This document shows positions 35,071-44,110 of a stretch of DNA of 64,000 bases, piece after piece. Numbering within the stretch: position 1 is the first letter of the stretch; each line of letters begins with the position of its first letter. Position numbers and translations under genes: made by a program. The DNA comes from Ascidiaceihabitans sp039975415. GTDB taxonomy: Bacteria; Pseudomonadota; Alphaproteobacteria; Rhodobacterales; Rhodobacteraceae. The notes beneath the pieces are model-generated. The model had not been told where the DNA came from. It made no database searches and was given only the letters and a program-made list of their open reading frames with translations. The stretch lies in NCBI RefSeq assembly GCF_039975415.1, contig NZ_JBDWHD010000016.1. One strand, 5' to 3'.

Positions 35071-36440
35071 CACAAGACCTATATGGCCTGCCCGTCACAG
35101 GGGCCGATGCTGCCGCGCTGCAAGGCATCAACGATCTGATCCACGGCTTCATCAGCTTTGACCCCAAAGCCACAAATGTCATGAAAGCGGCCGCTGACGC
35201 ACCTGAGTGCTGTCTGGCCAACACCTACACAGCCATGATCTGGATGTTGCTTGAAGCCCCGATCGCGGCGGCCAAGGCCAACCCCTTTATTGAAGCAGCC
35301 GAACGCGCAGCCCCAAAAGCGACTGTGCGCGAACAGCTTATGACACAGGCAATTCGCGCATGGGTCGACGGTGATGTTCCCGCCTGCATCACCCTGTGCG
35401 AAACCATTCTGGATGACTATCCCCGCGATATGGTAGCTTTGAAGCTGGCGCAGTATCACACATTCAACAGTGGTGATTTCGCAAGCATGCTCCGCGTGGC
35501 TCTGAAAACCATGCCAGCGGCTGACGACATTCCCTATGCACATGGGATGGTGTCTTTTGGCTATGAAGAATGTCACCTTCTGGACGATGCCGCCGCTTCT
35601 GCGCGGCGCGCTATGGACATTCAACGCGCTGAACCTTGGGCGCATCACACGCTGGCCCACGTCTACCTCACACGCGGGCAAACCAACGAAGGCATCGCAT
35701 TTCTGGAAAGCGTGGCCGACACGTGGGATGGGCTAAATTCATTTATTCATTCACATCTTTGGTGGCACATGGCGCTGTTCTACATCAGCGCAGGCCGTCC
35801 GGACGATGTGCTGCAAGCCTATGACACCCATGTGTGGGGATTGGCCAAAGACTATTCCCAAGATCAGGTCGGTGCCGCATCACTGCTGGCACGCATGGAA
35901 TTCGCGGGCATTGACGTGGGCGCACGTTGGGGGGATGTGGCTGATTACGTGGCCAAACGTGGCGCAGACACGGTTAGCCCGTTTCTGACGCTGCAATATC
36001 TATACGCTTTGGGCCGTGCAAAGCGTCCCGAAGGCGAAGCCCTTTTGGACGCGATCGAAGCCCGCGCAAAAGACACCGCACAGCACGATCACAAAACATG
36101 GGAAGAGGTGGCATTATGGGCCGCCCATGGCATCGCCGCACATGCGGCCGAAGACTGGGACGACGCGATCCGGTTTCTGGGCAAGGCGCTGCCACGGCTG
36201 GCAGAATGCGGGGGAAGCCACGCACAGCGGGATCTGTTTGAACAAATCCACCTAGATGCGTTGATCCAGTCGGGACAAGCATCAAAGGCGCAGCAGGTGT
36301 TGGAAATGCGACGCACTTTCGATCCGGGTGGTGTGCCCTTGAACATGATGCTGGCGGATGTTTACGACCAGTCAGGATTGCCCGGCCAAGCGGCCATTGC
36401 ACGGGCGCGCGCTGAAAGCGCCAAAGCGACGCTGCACTAG
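35067..36440 (+). CDS. Tetratricopeptide repeat protein of the TTC38 type
   Basis: A 457-residue, largely helical protein with several degenerate TPR units, including YTAMIWMLLEAPIAAAK and PWAHHTLAHVYLTRGQTNEG. Conserved segments such as LWWHMALFYISAGRPDDVL resemble tetratricopeptide repeat protein 38 homologues of bacteria. It has no signal peptide. The ATG at 35067 overlaps the hydrolase stop (ATGA) and has GAGG upstream. It closes the operon starting with the transporter genes; a pair of hairpins follows. Its function is unknown. Confidence 0.8.
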   Translation: MTQDLYGLPVTGADAAALQGINDLIHGFISFDPKATNVMKAAADAPECCLANTYTAMIWMLLEAPIAAAKANPFIEAAERAAPKATVREQLMTQAIRAWVDGDVPACITLCETILDDYPRDMVALKLAQYHTFNSGDFASMLRVALKTMPAADDIPYAHGMVSFGYEECHLLDDAAASARRAMDIQRAEPWAHHTLAHVYLTRGQTNEGIAFLESVADTWDGLNSFIHSHLWWHMALFYISAGRPDDVLQAYDTHVWGLAKDYSQDQVGAASLLARMEFAGIDVGARWGDVADYVAKRGADTVSPFLTLQYLYALGRAKRPEGEALLDAIEARAKDTAQHDHKTWEEVALWAAHGIAAHAAEDWDDAIRFLGKALPRLAECGGSHAQRDLFEQIHLDALIQSGQASKAQQVLEMRRTFDPGGVPLNMMLADVYDQSGLPGQAAIARARAESAKATLH

Positions 36441-36442
36441 CC

Positions 36443-36486
36443 GTTTTCTTGAAAAGAAAACGTAGCGGAAAATTTGAAATTTTCCG
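36443..36486. terminator. Pair of perfect hairpins between convergent TTC38-like and dxs genes
   Basis: GTTTTCTT/AAGAAAAC (loop GAA) and CGGAAAATTT/AAATTTTCCG (one-base loop) are perfect inverted repeats with runs of A and T. Their position between converging stops makes a bidirectional terminator likely. Confidence 0.65.
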
Positions 36487-36492
36487 TGACCC

Positions 36493-38421
36493 TCAGGTTT
36501 TGCGGCGGGCTGTGGCCAAATCCACCACGTCGCTGCGGTCCCCCAAAGTTTCCAGCACTTTGGCCACGATGTCACCCGCCGTAAGACCTGCGTCTGCATA
36601 CATCTCGTCCGGGCTGGCCTGATCAATGTAACGATCCGGCAAATGCATCGTGCGCACCTGCAACCCCCTGTCCAACAGCCCCGCCCCTGCCATGGCTTGC
36701 AAAACCATCGCACCAAAGCCGCCCATGGCGCCCTGTTCCACTGTGATTAACGCGCGATGCGTTCCCGCCAGATCACCGATCAACCCCATGTCCAAAGGCT
36801 TGGCAAAGCGGGCATCGGCGATGCTAACAGAAATCCCGTCTGCCTCCAACGCCTCTGCCGCCGCCTCACAATCCCGCAACGATGTACCAAGCGCCAACAA
36901 AGCCACGTCGGAGCCACCTTCGCGGATCATGCGGCCTTTGCCGATCTCAAGAACCTGACCCCGTTCGGGGCGCTCGACCCCTGTGCCATTGCCGCGCGGA
37001 TACCGGAAGGCAATTGGCCCGCTATCATACGCCACAGCCGTGGCCACCATATGCGTCAGTTCTGCCTCATCTGCGGCAGCCATAACCACCATATTGGGCA
37101 AACTGGCCAAGAACCCGACATCAAAAGCCCCCGCATGCGTCGGGCCATCCGCGCCCACCAATCCGGCACGATCCAAAGCAAAACGCACAGGCAGATTTTG
37201 CAAAGCAACGTCGTGCACAATCTGGTCATAACCGCGCTGCAAGAAACTGGAATAAATCGCACAAAAGGGTTTCAAACCGGACGCGGCCATCCCCGCAGCA
37301 AAGGTCACAGCATGCTGTTCCGCGATGCCAACATCGAACACACGCGCCGGAAAGCGGTCCTGCAAAATATTGATCCCTGTGCCCGACGGCATCGCGGCAG
37401 TGACCCCCACGATTGCAGGATCCCGCGATGCTTCGTCGGTCAGCGCCTCGCCAAAGACGCTGGTGTAGGATGGCACATTGCTTTTGGTTTTCTTCTGAAC
37501 ACCGCTGGCCACATCAAATTTCGCAACGCCGTGATATTTGTCGGCCGATCCTTCCGCAGGGGCATACCCTTTGCCTTTGACAGTGCAGGCGTGGATCAAA
37601 ACCGGCCCTGTTGCACGGCTGCGCGCGGCACGCAGCACTTGCAGCACCTGATCCATATCGTGTCCGTCAATTGGTCCGATATAGTCAAATCCAAGCTCTT
37701 CAAAGAACGTGCCACGGCTTTCCAGACCCGTCACCATTTCACGTGCGCGGCGTGCACCATCACGCACCGGTTTGGGTAGTGCGGCTTCGACACCTTCCGC
37801 CACAGCGCGCAGGCCCGCAAGGGGGCCACGTTCGGACAGGCTGGACAGATAGCCAGACATCGCACCGACTGGCGGGGCGATGCTCATTTCGTTGTCATTC
37901 AGGATCACGAACAGGCGGCGCCCTTCGGCGCCGGCGTTGTTCATTGCCTCATAGGCCATGCCCGCGCTGATCGAACCGTCGCCGATGACCGCGATGGCAT
38001 CGCCTGTCGGTTGGCCCAGATCGCGACCTACAGTGAACCCCAATGCTGCAGAAATGGACGTCGAAGAATGCGCCGCACCAAAAGGATCATATTCGGATTC
38101 ACTGCGTTTGGTGAAACCGCTTAACCCCCCCTTTTGACGCAGGGTGTTCATGCGGTCGCGTCGGCCTGTCAGGATTTTATGCGGGTAACACTGGTGCCCC
38201 ACATCCCAGATTAACTTGTCGCGTGGGGTGTCAAAAACTGCGTGAATGGCGACGGTCAGTTCCACAACACCCAACGACGATCCCAGATGGCCACCTGTTT
38301 CGGACACGGCTTGCACCACTTCGCAGCGCACCTCATCCGCGAGGGCACGCAGTTGCGGGTCCGTCAACCCACGCATATCGCGGGGTCCGGCAACACGGTC
38401 TAGAATTGGGGAATTTGTCAT
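36493..38421 (-). CDS. dxs: 1-deoxy-D-xylulose-5-phosphate synthase
   Basis: A 642-residue thiamine-diphosphate enzyme that condenses pyruvate and glyceraldehyde 3-phosphate, the first step of the MEP isoprenoid route supplying carotenoids and the phytyl tail. The TPP motif is IGDGSISAGMAYEAMNNAG, the second domain has DVGIAEQHAVTFAAG with the catalytic Glu, and the C-terminal domain is of transketolase type. The length matches Dxs. I prefer the ATG at 38421, with GGA upstream; an ATG at 38430 is possible. Its place beyond pufC is usual in Roseobacter photosynthesis clusters, and it is probably a second copy. Confidence 0.95.
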   Translation of the reverse strand: MTNSPILDRVAGPRDMRGLTDPQLRALADEVRCEVVQAVSETGGHLGSSLGVVELTVAIHAVFDTPRDKLIWDVGHQCYPHKILTGRRDRMNTLRQKGGLSGFTKRSESEYDPFGAAHSSTSISAALGFTVGRDLGQPTGDAIAVIGDGSISAGMAYEAMNNAGAEGRRLFVILNDNEMSIAPPVGAMSGYLSSLSERGPLAGLRAVAEGVEAALPKPVRDGARRAREMVTGLESRGTFFEELGFDYIGPIDGHDMDQVLQVLRAARSRATGPVLIHACTVKGKGYAPAEGSADKYHGVAKFDVASGVQKKTKSNVPSYTSVFGEALTDEASRDPAIVGVTAAMPSGTGINILQDRFPARVFDVGIAEQHAVTFAAGMAASGLKPFCAIYSSFLQRGYDQIVHDVALQNLPVRFALDRAGLVGADGPTHAGAFDVGFLASLPNMVVMAAADEAELTHMVATAVAYDSGPIAFRYPRGNGTGVERPERGQVLEIGKGRMIREGGSDVALLALGTSLRDCEAAAEALEADGISVSIADARFAKPLDMGLIGDLAGTHRALITVEQGAMGGFGAMVLQAMAGAGLLDRGLQVRTMHLPDRYIDQASPDEMYADAGLTAGDIVAKVLETLGDRSDVVDLATARRKT

Positions 38422-38482
38422 AGCGCACATCCAATCTGTTAGACCTCTGACGCCTTGCCCGCGTCGTATCGAGGTAAGAAAT

Positions 38483-38521
38483 AAAAAGGCGCTGCACCCG
38501 TGTTTCCAAAGATGCAGCGCC
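38483..38521 (-). terminator. Rho-independent terminator of the puf operon
   Basis: On the minus strand, GGCGCTGCA and TGCAGCGCC pair perfectly (9 bases) around a 21-base loop and are followed by TTTTTAT. It lies 120 bases after the pufC stop. Confidence 0.8.
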
Positions 38522-38640
38522 AGGTTCCTGTAGCCAACAGGAAGGGAACCGGGGTGTTGAGCCCCGCTGCCCGGATCAAGGAAGCCAATGATCCGTGCCT
38601 GGCATCGCGGGCAAGCCCAGAAAGACCGCCCGCGAAAGTC

Positions 38641-39765
38641 TTATTCTTCCGCGTACTCAGGTGGCTCTGACGAGGCCAGCTCTGGGTAGTTTTCGATCAC
38701 ATTCAGACCCTGCAAAGGCTGTTGGTAGCCCTTGTGGCAGGTCTTGCAGGCCGCTTTGGGCGCATCTGCATAAATCGGACCAAGACGGTTGGCCGGATAG
38801 GTATCTTTCAGCGGCACAAGGTAATCGTTGTTGATTTCCTGCACCATCAAGATGCCAAGGCTTGCGGTGCCCCACTGCGGGGTCACTTGGCCGCCGTCAT
38901 AAAAGGCGCGGCTGTTGTGGCAAAATACGCAATTCACACCCAGAGAGTTCGCAAAGTAGTTCATCAGGGAATAGGTGCGTTCCGTGTCTTGTATGCTGGC
39001 ATAATCATCCTGACCCGGCACACCCGCTTCACGGCTTTCAAGGCTGTGCACGGCAATGGTTTCTTCCTCAAGCAGGTATTTTTCCAAAGCGTCCGACGGC
39101 AATGACGTCGATTGGCTAAGCGACGTGGCGCGGTTCTGGTTGGCAGACCAGCCTGCGGTTTTGGCATTCACAGGGTTGATACGGAACCAGATGTTGGAAG
39201 GCACATGTTCGCCACGGTGGCATGTATAGCATGTCACACCGACCTCTTTGTTGGCGTTGACGTGACCATCCCATTCTTCGTTGATGGCTTGCGTCATCTC
39301 GATCATCCGGCGCGAAACAACTTTGGTGTACAGATCGTCGTTGCCATAGTCCTCAAGGTCCGCATCGCCATGGCAATAGGCGCAGCCTTCTTCCGGCGCG
39401 ATCCACTGCGTCATGGCGGCCATGACCCGGTTGAAGTTGTCTTCTGTCAAATCGCCCAGAACCTGCACGTTTTGATAGATGTCTTTGGCCAGATCTTCGT
39501 CGCCTTCGGGAATCCACGGCTCATCTGCCGTGTCGAAGTTTGCGATATCGGGATCAGCTTTGGCCAAAGCCACGTTGAATTCCGGCACCGACATGCCCGT
39601 GCCGCGTGGCCCCGTTTGCATGCTGCTTGTTTGGGCCGGGTTGCCCCAGGTCACGATCAACGCTGCTGCAAAGATCGCGCTGCCCACCGCGCCAACAGCA
39701 ATGGCAGGGCCAAAGATGTTGACGGGGTTGTCAGCGTTCCATTTGTCAAACCACTTGGGAAACAT
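38641..39765 (-). CDS. pufC: Photosynthetic reaction-centre tetrahaem cytochrome c subunit
   Basis: A 374-residue protein with four CxxCH haem motifs at about residues 128-132, 179-183, 279-283 and 340-344, and methionines in flanking helices as axial ligands. It re-reduces the oxidised special pair on the periplasmic side. The N-terminal hydrophobic segment (about 20-40) has no lipobox cysteine, so it may remain as a membrane anchor. It starts two bases after the pufM stop region and ends the puf operon. Presence of pufC rather than pufX is typical of Roseobacter-group phototrophs. Confidence 0.96.
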   Translation of the reverse strand: MFPKWFDKWNADNPVNIFGPAIAVGAVGSAIFAAALIVTWGNPAQTSSMQTGPRGTGMSVPEFNVALAKADPDIANFDTADEPWIPEGDEDLAKDIYQNVQVLGDLTEDNFNRVMAAMTQWIAPEEGCAYCHGDADLEDYGNDDLYTKVVSRRMIEMTQAINEEWDGHVNANKEVGVTCYTCHRGEHVPSNIWFRINPVNAKTAGWSANQNRATSLSQSTSLPSDALEKYLLEEETIAVHSLESREAGVPGQDDYASIQDTERTYSLMNYFANSLGVNCVFCHNSRAFYDGGQVTPQWGTASLGILMVQEINNDYLVPLKDTYPANRLGPIYADAPKAACKTCHKGYQQPLQGLNVIENYPELASSEPPEYAEE

Positions 39766-39768
39766 CGC

Positions 39769-40758
39769 TTAGTTCTCCTTCCCGATGAAGGCTTCGTAAG
39801 ATCCGTAGTCCTCGTAGCCATATGAGCCGTCATACATTGGTGCAAAGTTGTGTTCTTGCGCCCAGATGAACCAGTTGTCGACGACGGTGCCTGTCAGCAG
39901 GATGCCGATGCCGCCCGTGATCGGGGTCAGAACCGCGAACCACCAAGCCCAGCGGTGGATGCCTTCCATGGTGGCGTTAAAGCCCATGGTCCAGCGCCAG
40001 AACAAAGCGGCGCGTTCGGTGGCGGTGCCACGGTCATAGATCTGTTCCAACTCGCGGTCGCCGCCGTAACGCGTGACGGCCAGAATGGTGCCGCCGTGCA
40101 TCGCAAACAACAGAACCGACCCATAAAGGAACACAATCGAAAGACAGTGGAACGGGTTGTAATAAAGGTTGCCATAGCGGATCGAGAACGCGGTCGTCCA
40201 GTCAAGGTGCGGGAAGATGCCATAAGGCACGGCCTCGGACCAGCTGCCCATCAGCACGGGCCGGATCAAACCAAGCACAAGGATCAGGAACAGCAAAGCC
40301 GCAAAGGCCCAGGCCACATGTTTGCCCATCTTGTGCTGTTGCGCCAATTGATAGGTGCGCAACCACCATGTGACGCAACCCACCAGAAAGAACATGCCGG
40401 CAATGATAAACGCACCGCCGTCGTTCAATGGTGGCATGCTCAGCCCGTATTCGGGACCGGGGGGTTCCAACGCCAGCCAGAACAACTGGCGCAGAAGTTC
40501 AGGCACAGACCAGTCCACCTGAACCAAAAAGGAAAAGCCCACGATATTGAACCAGATCATGAAGCACACGCAGGAAATGATCCCGTACATGTTGGCATTG
40601 ACCGGCCCGATTTGGGCGTTGCCGATGAAGCCCGCAAGGCGTGAGAAGAAAGGCTTAAGCGTGCGTTCCTTCATCAACTCGCCGCTGTCATCCATGCCCC
40701 ATTCGGGATTGCCCTGAACCAGCACCTGATTGAAGATGTTTTGATAGGTATTAAACAT
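39769..40758 (-). CDS. pufM: Photosynthetic reaction centre M subunit
   Basis: A 329-residue integral membrane protein with five helices. It starts MFNTYQNIFNQVLVQG, contains the bacteriochlorophyll-ligand region NPFHCLSIVFLYGS and the quinone/iron region AMHGGTILAVTRYGGDRE, and FNATMEGIHRWAWW. It binds cofactors of the type-II reaction centre with PufL. It lies three bases after pufL and three before pufC on the minus strand. The length agrees with the family (about 305-330). Confidence 0.97.
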   Translation of the reverse strand: MFNTYQNIFNQVLVQGNPEWGMDDSGELMKERTLKPFFSRLAGFIGNAQIGPVNANMYGIISCVCFMIWFNIVGFSFLVQVDWSVPELLRQLFWLALEPPGPEYGLSMPPLNDGGAFIIAGMFFLVGCVTWWLRTYQLAQQHKMGKHVAWAFAALLFLILVLGLIRPVLMGSWSEAVPYGIFPHLDWTTAFSIRYGNLYYNPFHCLSIVFLYGSVLLFAMHGGTILAVTRYGGDRELEQIYDRGTATERAALFWRWTMGFNATMEGIHRWAWWFAVLTPITGGIGILLTGTVVDNWFIWAQEHNFAPMYDGSYGYEDYGSYEAFIGKEN

Positions 40759-40761
40759 GGA

Positions 40762-41613
40762 TCACAGTCCTCCTACAGGCATGGGGTCCGCGCCCCAGAT
40801 TGGCATGTCCAACCACCAGTTCCACCACTCGGGCCAGCCAGCGGTCCAGACGGGACCAGAGATGATGATGCACACGGCAGAAAAGAACACAGCGTTCAAA
40901 GCCAACAGATAACCAACCCGGTGGATGCCTAGGGTGCCGATAGAATAGCCGATATAGTCGCGGAAAAACGTGTCTTCGTGATCGGGGGTCTTGGCCTCTT
41001 CGCCCTCTTCGGGGTTCGCCGCAGACAAGATCAACGCGCCATGCAAAGCCAGCGCCAATGTGGTGGTGAAGAACAAGGTCACCGCCAGCATGTGGGCCGG
41101 GTTATAATGGAAATGCAAATAGGCGTAGCCGGTGTTGCTGACCCAATCGAGGTGGCTGAAAATCCCGTAAGGGAAACCGTGGCCCCATGCGCCCATCAGA
41201 AGAGGGCGGAAAATGACCAGCGTGACATAGGCCAGAATGGCAAAGGCGAAGCCGGCAGGCACGTGATAGCCCATGCCCAGCTTGCGGCAGATTTCGACCT
41301 CGCGCAGCGCCCAGCTGATGAAAGCACCGGTGGCGCAGAAGGTGATGATCTGCCAAAGGCCGCCTTCCAACAAGGGCGCCATGCCCAAACCATAGCTTAG
41401 GTCTGGTGGCGCAATGTTGATCAGCCACGGATTAAAGGTGCCCTGCTGCGAGGCGCCCCAAAAGATCAAAATGGTGCCTAACAAGGCGAAAAAGGCAGTC
41501 GTGACCCCAAAGAAGCCGACATAAAATGGACCTACCCAAAAGTCGAACAGATCACCGCCGACCAACGTCCCTCCGCGGACGCGATATTTTCTTTCGAAGC
41601 TGAGCAACGCCAT
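40762..41613 (-). CDS. pufL: Photosynthetic reaction centre L subunit
   Basis: A 283-residue protein beginning MALLSFERKYRVRGGTLVGG, the classic PufL start, with the HYNPAHMLAVTLFFTTTLAL region and FFRDYIGYSIGTLGIHRVGY, which carries the Q(B) and iron ligands. I chose the ATG at 41613, with GGAG eight bases upstream; open frame continues to 41667 but those residues are not conserved. It is separated from pufA by 169 bases containing a strong hairpin, so the L, M and C messages can be kept less abundant than B and A. Confidence 0.97.
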   Translation of the reverse strand: MALLSFERKYRVRGGTLVGGDLFDFWVGPFYVGFFGVTTAFFALLGTILIFWGASQQGTFNPWLINIAPPDLSYGLGMAPLLEGGLWQIITFCATGAFISWALREVEICRKLGMGYHVPAGFAFAILAYVTLVIFRPLLMGAWGHGFPYGIFSHLDWVSNTGYAYLHFHYNPAHMLAVTLFFTTTLALALHGALILSAANPEEGEEAKTPDHEDTFFRDYIGYSIGTLGIHRVGYLLALNAVFFSAVCIIISGPVWTAGWPEWWNWWLDMPIWGADPMPVGGL

Positions 41614-41683
41614 CTTCATGTCTCCGCAATTGGTGGCTTGTGCCCCGAATGGGACGGCTGCCGTCATAACAAGTGATTGGTTT

Positions 41684-41718
41684 GCTGCGGGCGTCGCGAC
41701 ATGCGCCTCGCCCGCAGC
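41684..41718 (-). promoter_or_regulatory. pufA-pufL intercistronic hairpin
   Basis: GCTGCGGGCG and CGCCCGCAGC pair perfectly over 10 bases around a 15-base loop. A hairpin in this position stabilises the short pufBA message in Rhodobacter and sets the ratio of LH1 to reaction-centre subunits; the same role is expected here. Confidence 0.8.
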
Positions 41719-41782
41719 TTTACTTTGGCTTTCCTTGGATCACTGGTTCAAACGCATGCCCCGAAAGGCACGCCTTTTGAAC

Positions 41783-41941
41783 TTACTGCGCGTTTTGCGC
41801 CGCCAGTTCGAACCAGTTGAAGTGCTCGGTGCTCAGCAGGACGAGGTGAATCATCGCTGCCAGCAGGAACAGGAAAACGCCTTGTGCGACAAACACACGG
41901 CGTGGATCAAAAATGAGCCAGACTTTGTAGAACTTTGCCAT
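41783..41941 (-). CDS. pufA: Light-harvesting LH1 alpha polypeptide
   Basis: A 52-residue protein reads MAKFYKVWLIFDPRRVF, then one membrane helix with AAMIHLVLLSTEHFNW near its periplasmic end. The histidine in AMIH is the bacteriochlorophyll ligand. It is preceded by a strong AGGAGG site, and starts 14 bases after the pufB stop. It forms the LH1 ring around the reaction centre together with PufB. Being short, it can be missed by length cut-offs; the reading is unambiguous. Confidence 0.97.
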   Translation of the reverse strand: MAKFYKVWLIFDPRRVFVAQGVFLFLLAAMIHLVLLSTEHFNWFELAAQNAQ

Positions 41942-41955
41942 TTATCAATCCCTCC

Positions 41956-42105
41956 TTAGAACCACGGGCGCCAAATGAAGACTGCCAAGTGAGCAACCAC
42001 GGCAACTGCTGTAAACAGCCAGAGCCCGCTCATGTAGACAGAATGCAATTCTTGCGCCTGTTCGTCTGTGAGACCTGTGAAAGACAGGTTTGTATTATCA
42101 GCCAT
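41956..42105 (-). CDS. pufB: Light-harvesting LH1 beta polypeptide
   Basis: A 49-residue protein reads MADNTNLSFTGLTDEQAQEL, a cytoplasmic segment typical of beta chains, then a single helix containing VAVVAHLAVFIWRPW, where the histidine ligates bacteriochlorophyll. GGAGGA precedes the start. Upstream is a 202-base leader with several dyads separating it from pufQ. It partners PufA in the LH1 antenna. Confidence 0.97.
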   Translation of the reverse strand: MADNTNLSFTGLTDEQAQELHSVYMSGLWLFTAVAVVAHLAVFIWRPWF

Positions 42106-42187
42106 AATTATTCCTCCGGGAGGTTATGCTGACGCCGCGCACCCCGCGGCCGGGTCCTTTAGGGGTCTCCCCCCTCGGGGCTCTGTC

Positions 42188-42299
42188 CGCCTGTTGCCAG
42201 ACGTCCAGTTCGTGTTCCCAACAGGCGCACACAAGCCGGGAATTTCGGGGATGGGTCTCAGCCTTAGTGGCTGAAAATCATCGTCACACTGTCAGTGTG
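42188..42299 (-). promoter_or_regulatory. Structured pufQ-pufB leader with three successive dyads
   Basis: Three perfect inverted repeats lie in the 202-base gap: CGCCTGTTG/CAACAGGCG (42188-42227), TCAGCC/GGCTGA (42258-42274) and CACACTG-T-CAGTGTG (42285-42299). In Rhodobacter the same gap holds RNA processing sites that separate pufQ from pufBA. These dyads may fold in the transcript or bind a regulator. Confidence 0.55.
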
Positions 42300-42307
42300 C
42301 TCGCGGG

Positions 42308-42541
42308 TCACCGCGAAAAAATCATAGGCGTTATGATGCGGGCTTGGGTCCAGGCGCGGGCCATTGGCCCTTTGTCCGTGAACGATCGCGACTTGAACGC
42401 AGCCAGCGCCCACGTCAGGCAAGCCAGCGGCAAAGTCGCCACAAAGATCACGGCAAAATAAACCATGAACTCGGTCTTTTGCGCATTTCGTTTCGGGGCA
42501 GCGGACTGCTCCATCGGGGTATTCGACGTGAGGTCAGTCAT
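42308..42541 (-). CDS. pufQ: PufQ, bacteriochlorophyll-complex assembly protein
   Basis: A 77-residue protein with one membrane helix (MVYFAVIFVATLPLACLTWA) followed by a basic tail. PufQ is needed for normal bacteriochlorophyll supply to the photosynthetic complexes in Rhodobacter. Its start overlaps the end of bchZ by four bases (ATGA), so it links the bch and puf parts of the superoperon. Length and position match the family. Confidence 0.93.
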   Translation of the reverse strand: MTDLTSNTPMEQSAAPKRNAQKTEFMVYFAVIFVATLPLACLTWALAAFKSRSFTDKGPMARAWTQARIITPMIFSR

Positions 42542-44019
42542 GTCGTCTCTCCTCCAGTTGGTTGTGACCCGGTCAACGGGTCCAATGCGCGCACAGTTTC
42601 CAAAACCACACGTTCCGCACCATTCGCGAGGGCTGCTTGCTCAGCCGCATCGCGCAGGGTTTTTGCCGCGGAAATTCGGGTTAGGATCGGATGCTGTTCC
42701 ACAATGCGGTCCAGCATGTCTTGGGCGTCGGCGTCCCATGGGAAATCGCGACGCAGGGTCGTTGGGGTGGCCTCGGCGGCGTCCATCTCAGACGCCAAAG
42801 GCAGGATGTGGAACAAGGCATCAAACAGCCCGTTGCACACTTCCTGCACCATATAAGTCGCCCCCGCATATCCCATAAACGGCGTGCCTGTGGCGCGACG
42901 GATCGCAGCCCCCGGAAAGGACGCCGGAATAAACGCAGGGGCTGGGCCGAAACCTGCCTTAAGCTCAGCCAAATACATCTTTTCGTTGATAGACCCCATC
43001 ACGATCAGCGGGCGTTTCTGGCCCATCATCGCACGGACTTCTTCGTTGTTGGTTTTCTTGCCAGCCGTGCGGGCGACCGCAAAAGCACAAGGAAGCCCCA
43101 TGTCGTCCTCAAGAAACTGTCGGATGCCGCGCGTGTAAGTCTCATTTGCTACAATCGCAAAGGACGCGGTGGCAAAGAAATCCTGCGTGACAGAACGCCA
43201 AAGATCCCAAACCGGTTTGATGGTGGAATGCTTTTCACGTTCGATAAAAGGTTCGGGATCGAGGCCCACCAAATCCCCCAGTGCGCGCAGGAATTTGGTA
43301 GTGCTCTCGATCCCTATCGGGGCTTGCAAGTATGGCTTGGCAAGAAGCTCACACAATCCACGCCCGAACTCGCGGTACATGCAGATGTTTACATCCGCAT
43401 TTACCAGATCTCTCATTTCGGCAACATGGGCGCCCAAGGGCATCACCATATTGACCTCACAACCGATCCCTTCGACCAGCCGTCGTATCTCGGCCAGATC
43501 GGATGGCATGTTGAACGTGCCATACATCGGACCAAGGATATTCACGCGAGGACGCGCACGGTCCTCGCGTTTCTTTTCAGGCGGCATGCGCCCTTTCGTC
43601 ATGCCAAACTCGGTAAAGATCCAAGTCATGGCACGATCCGCCGCTTCCCACTGATCTTCATCAATGGTGCGTGGCAGGAATCTCTGAATGTTGGTGCCCA
43701 TGGGCGTGACACCGCCACCGATCATCTCGGCAATGGACCCCGTCACAACAACCGCAGGCAACGCCGGATCAAGCGTACCCCAAGCGCGCTTCATCGCACC
43801 CTCGGTGCCATCACGGCCCAATTCTTCCTCACCCAACCCCGTCGTCACAATCGGCAACTCATGGGGCGGCAACGCATCGGTGTAGTGCAAAACAGAGGTC
43901 ACCGGCAGGTTTTCACACCCCACAGGGCCATCAATGACACACTGCAAACCCTTCACGGCACAAAAGGCATAAACCGCACCCCAATAGCCACCAGCCCGAT
44001 CATGATCCATCACAAGCAT
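42538..44019 (-). CDS. bchZ: Chlorophyllide a reductase, subunit Z
   Basis: A 493-residue NifK-like protein. It begins MLVMDHDRAGGYWGAVYAFC and has DGPVGCENLPVTSVLHYTDA, the conserved cysteine region that helps bind the Fe-S cluster with BchY. With BchX and BchY it reduces ring B of chlorophyllide a. I chose the ATG at 44019, with a G-rich site upstream, because conserved sequence begins there; the frame is open to 44088 but the extra residues fall within a dispersed repeat. It overlaps pufQ by four bases. Confidence 0.95.
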   Translation of the reverse strand: MLVMDHDRAGGYWGAVYAFCAVKGLQCVIDGPVGCENLPVTSVLHYTDALPPHELPIVTTGLGEEELGRDGTEGAMKRAWGTLDPALPAVVVTGSIAEMIGGGVTPMGTNIQRFLPRTIDEDQWEAADRAMTWIFTEFGMTKGRMPPEKKREDRARPRVNILGPMYGTFNMPSDLAEIRRLVEGIGCEVNMVMPLGAHVAEMRDLVNADVNICMYREFGRGLCELLAKPYLQAPIGIESTTKFLRALGDLVGLDPEPFIEREKHSTIKPVWDLWRSVTQDFFATASFAIVANETYTRGIRQFLEDDMGLPCAFAVARTAGKKTNNEEVRAMMGQKRPLIVMGSINEKMYLAELKAGFGPAPAFIPASFPGAAIRRATGTPFMGYAGATYMVQEVCNGLFDALFHILPLASEMDAAEATPTTLRRDFPWDADAQDMLDRIVEQHPILTRISAAKTLRDAAEQAALANGAERVVLETVRALDPLTGSQPTGGETT

Positions 44020-44034
44020 CAGACCGCACCCCCC

Positions 44035-44082
44035 TGCTTCATCTCGCCAGATAAACCTCGGGGGTGTGGGGGCTGGCCCCCA
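44035..44082 (+). repeat. Dispersed intergenic element, copy 2
   Basis: CTGCTTCATCTCGC, then ATAAACCTCGGGGG, and the perfect hairpin GTGGGGGC-TG-GCCCCCAC. It lies in the 91-base gap between bchY and bchZ, where other neighbours overlap. It is the same element as at 33241 and, inverted, at 52319. Confidence 0.8.
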
Positions 44083-44110
44083 CTGCAAACATATGATGCA
44101 AACACACCCA

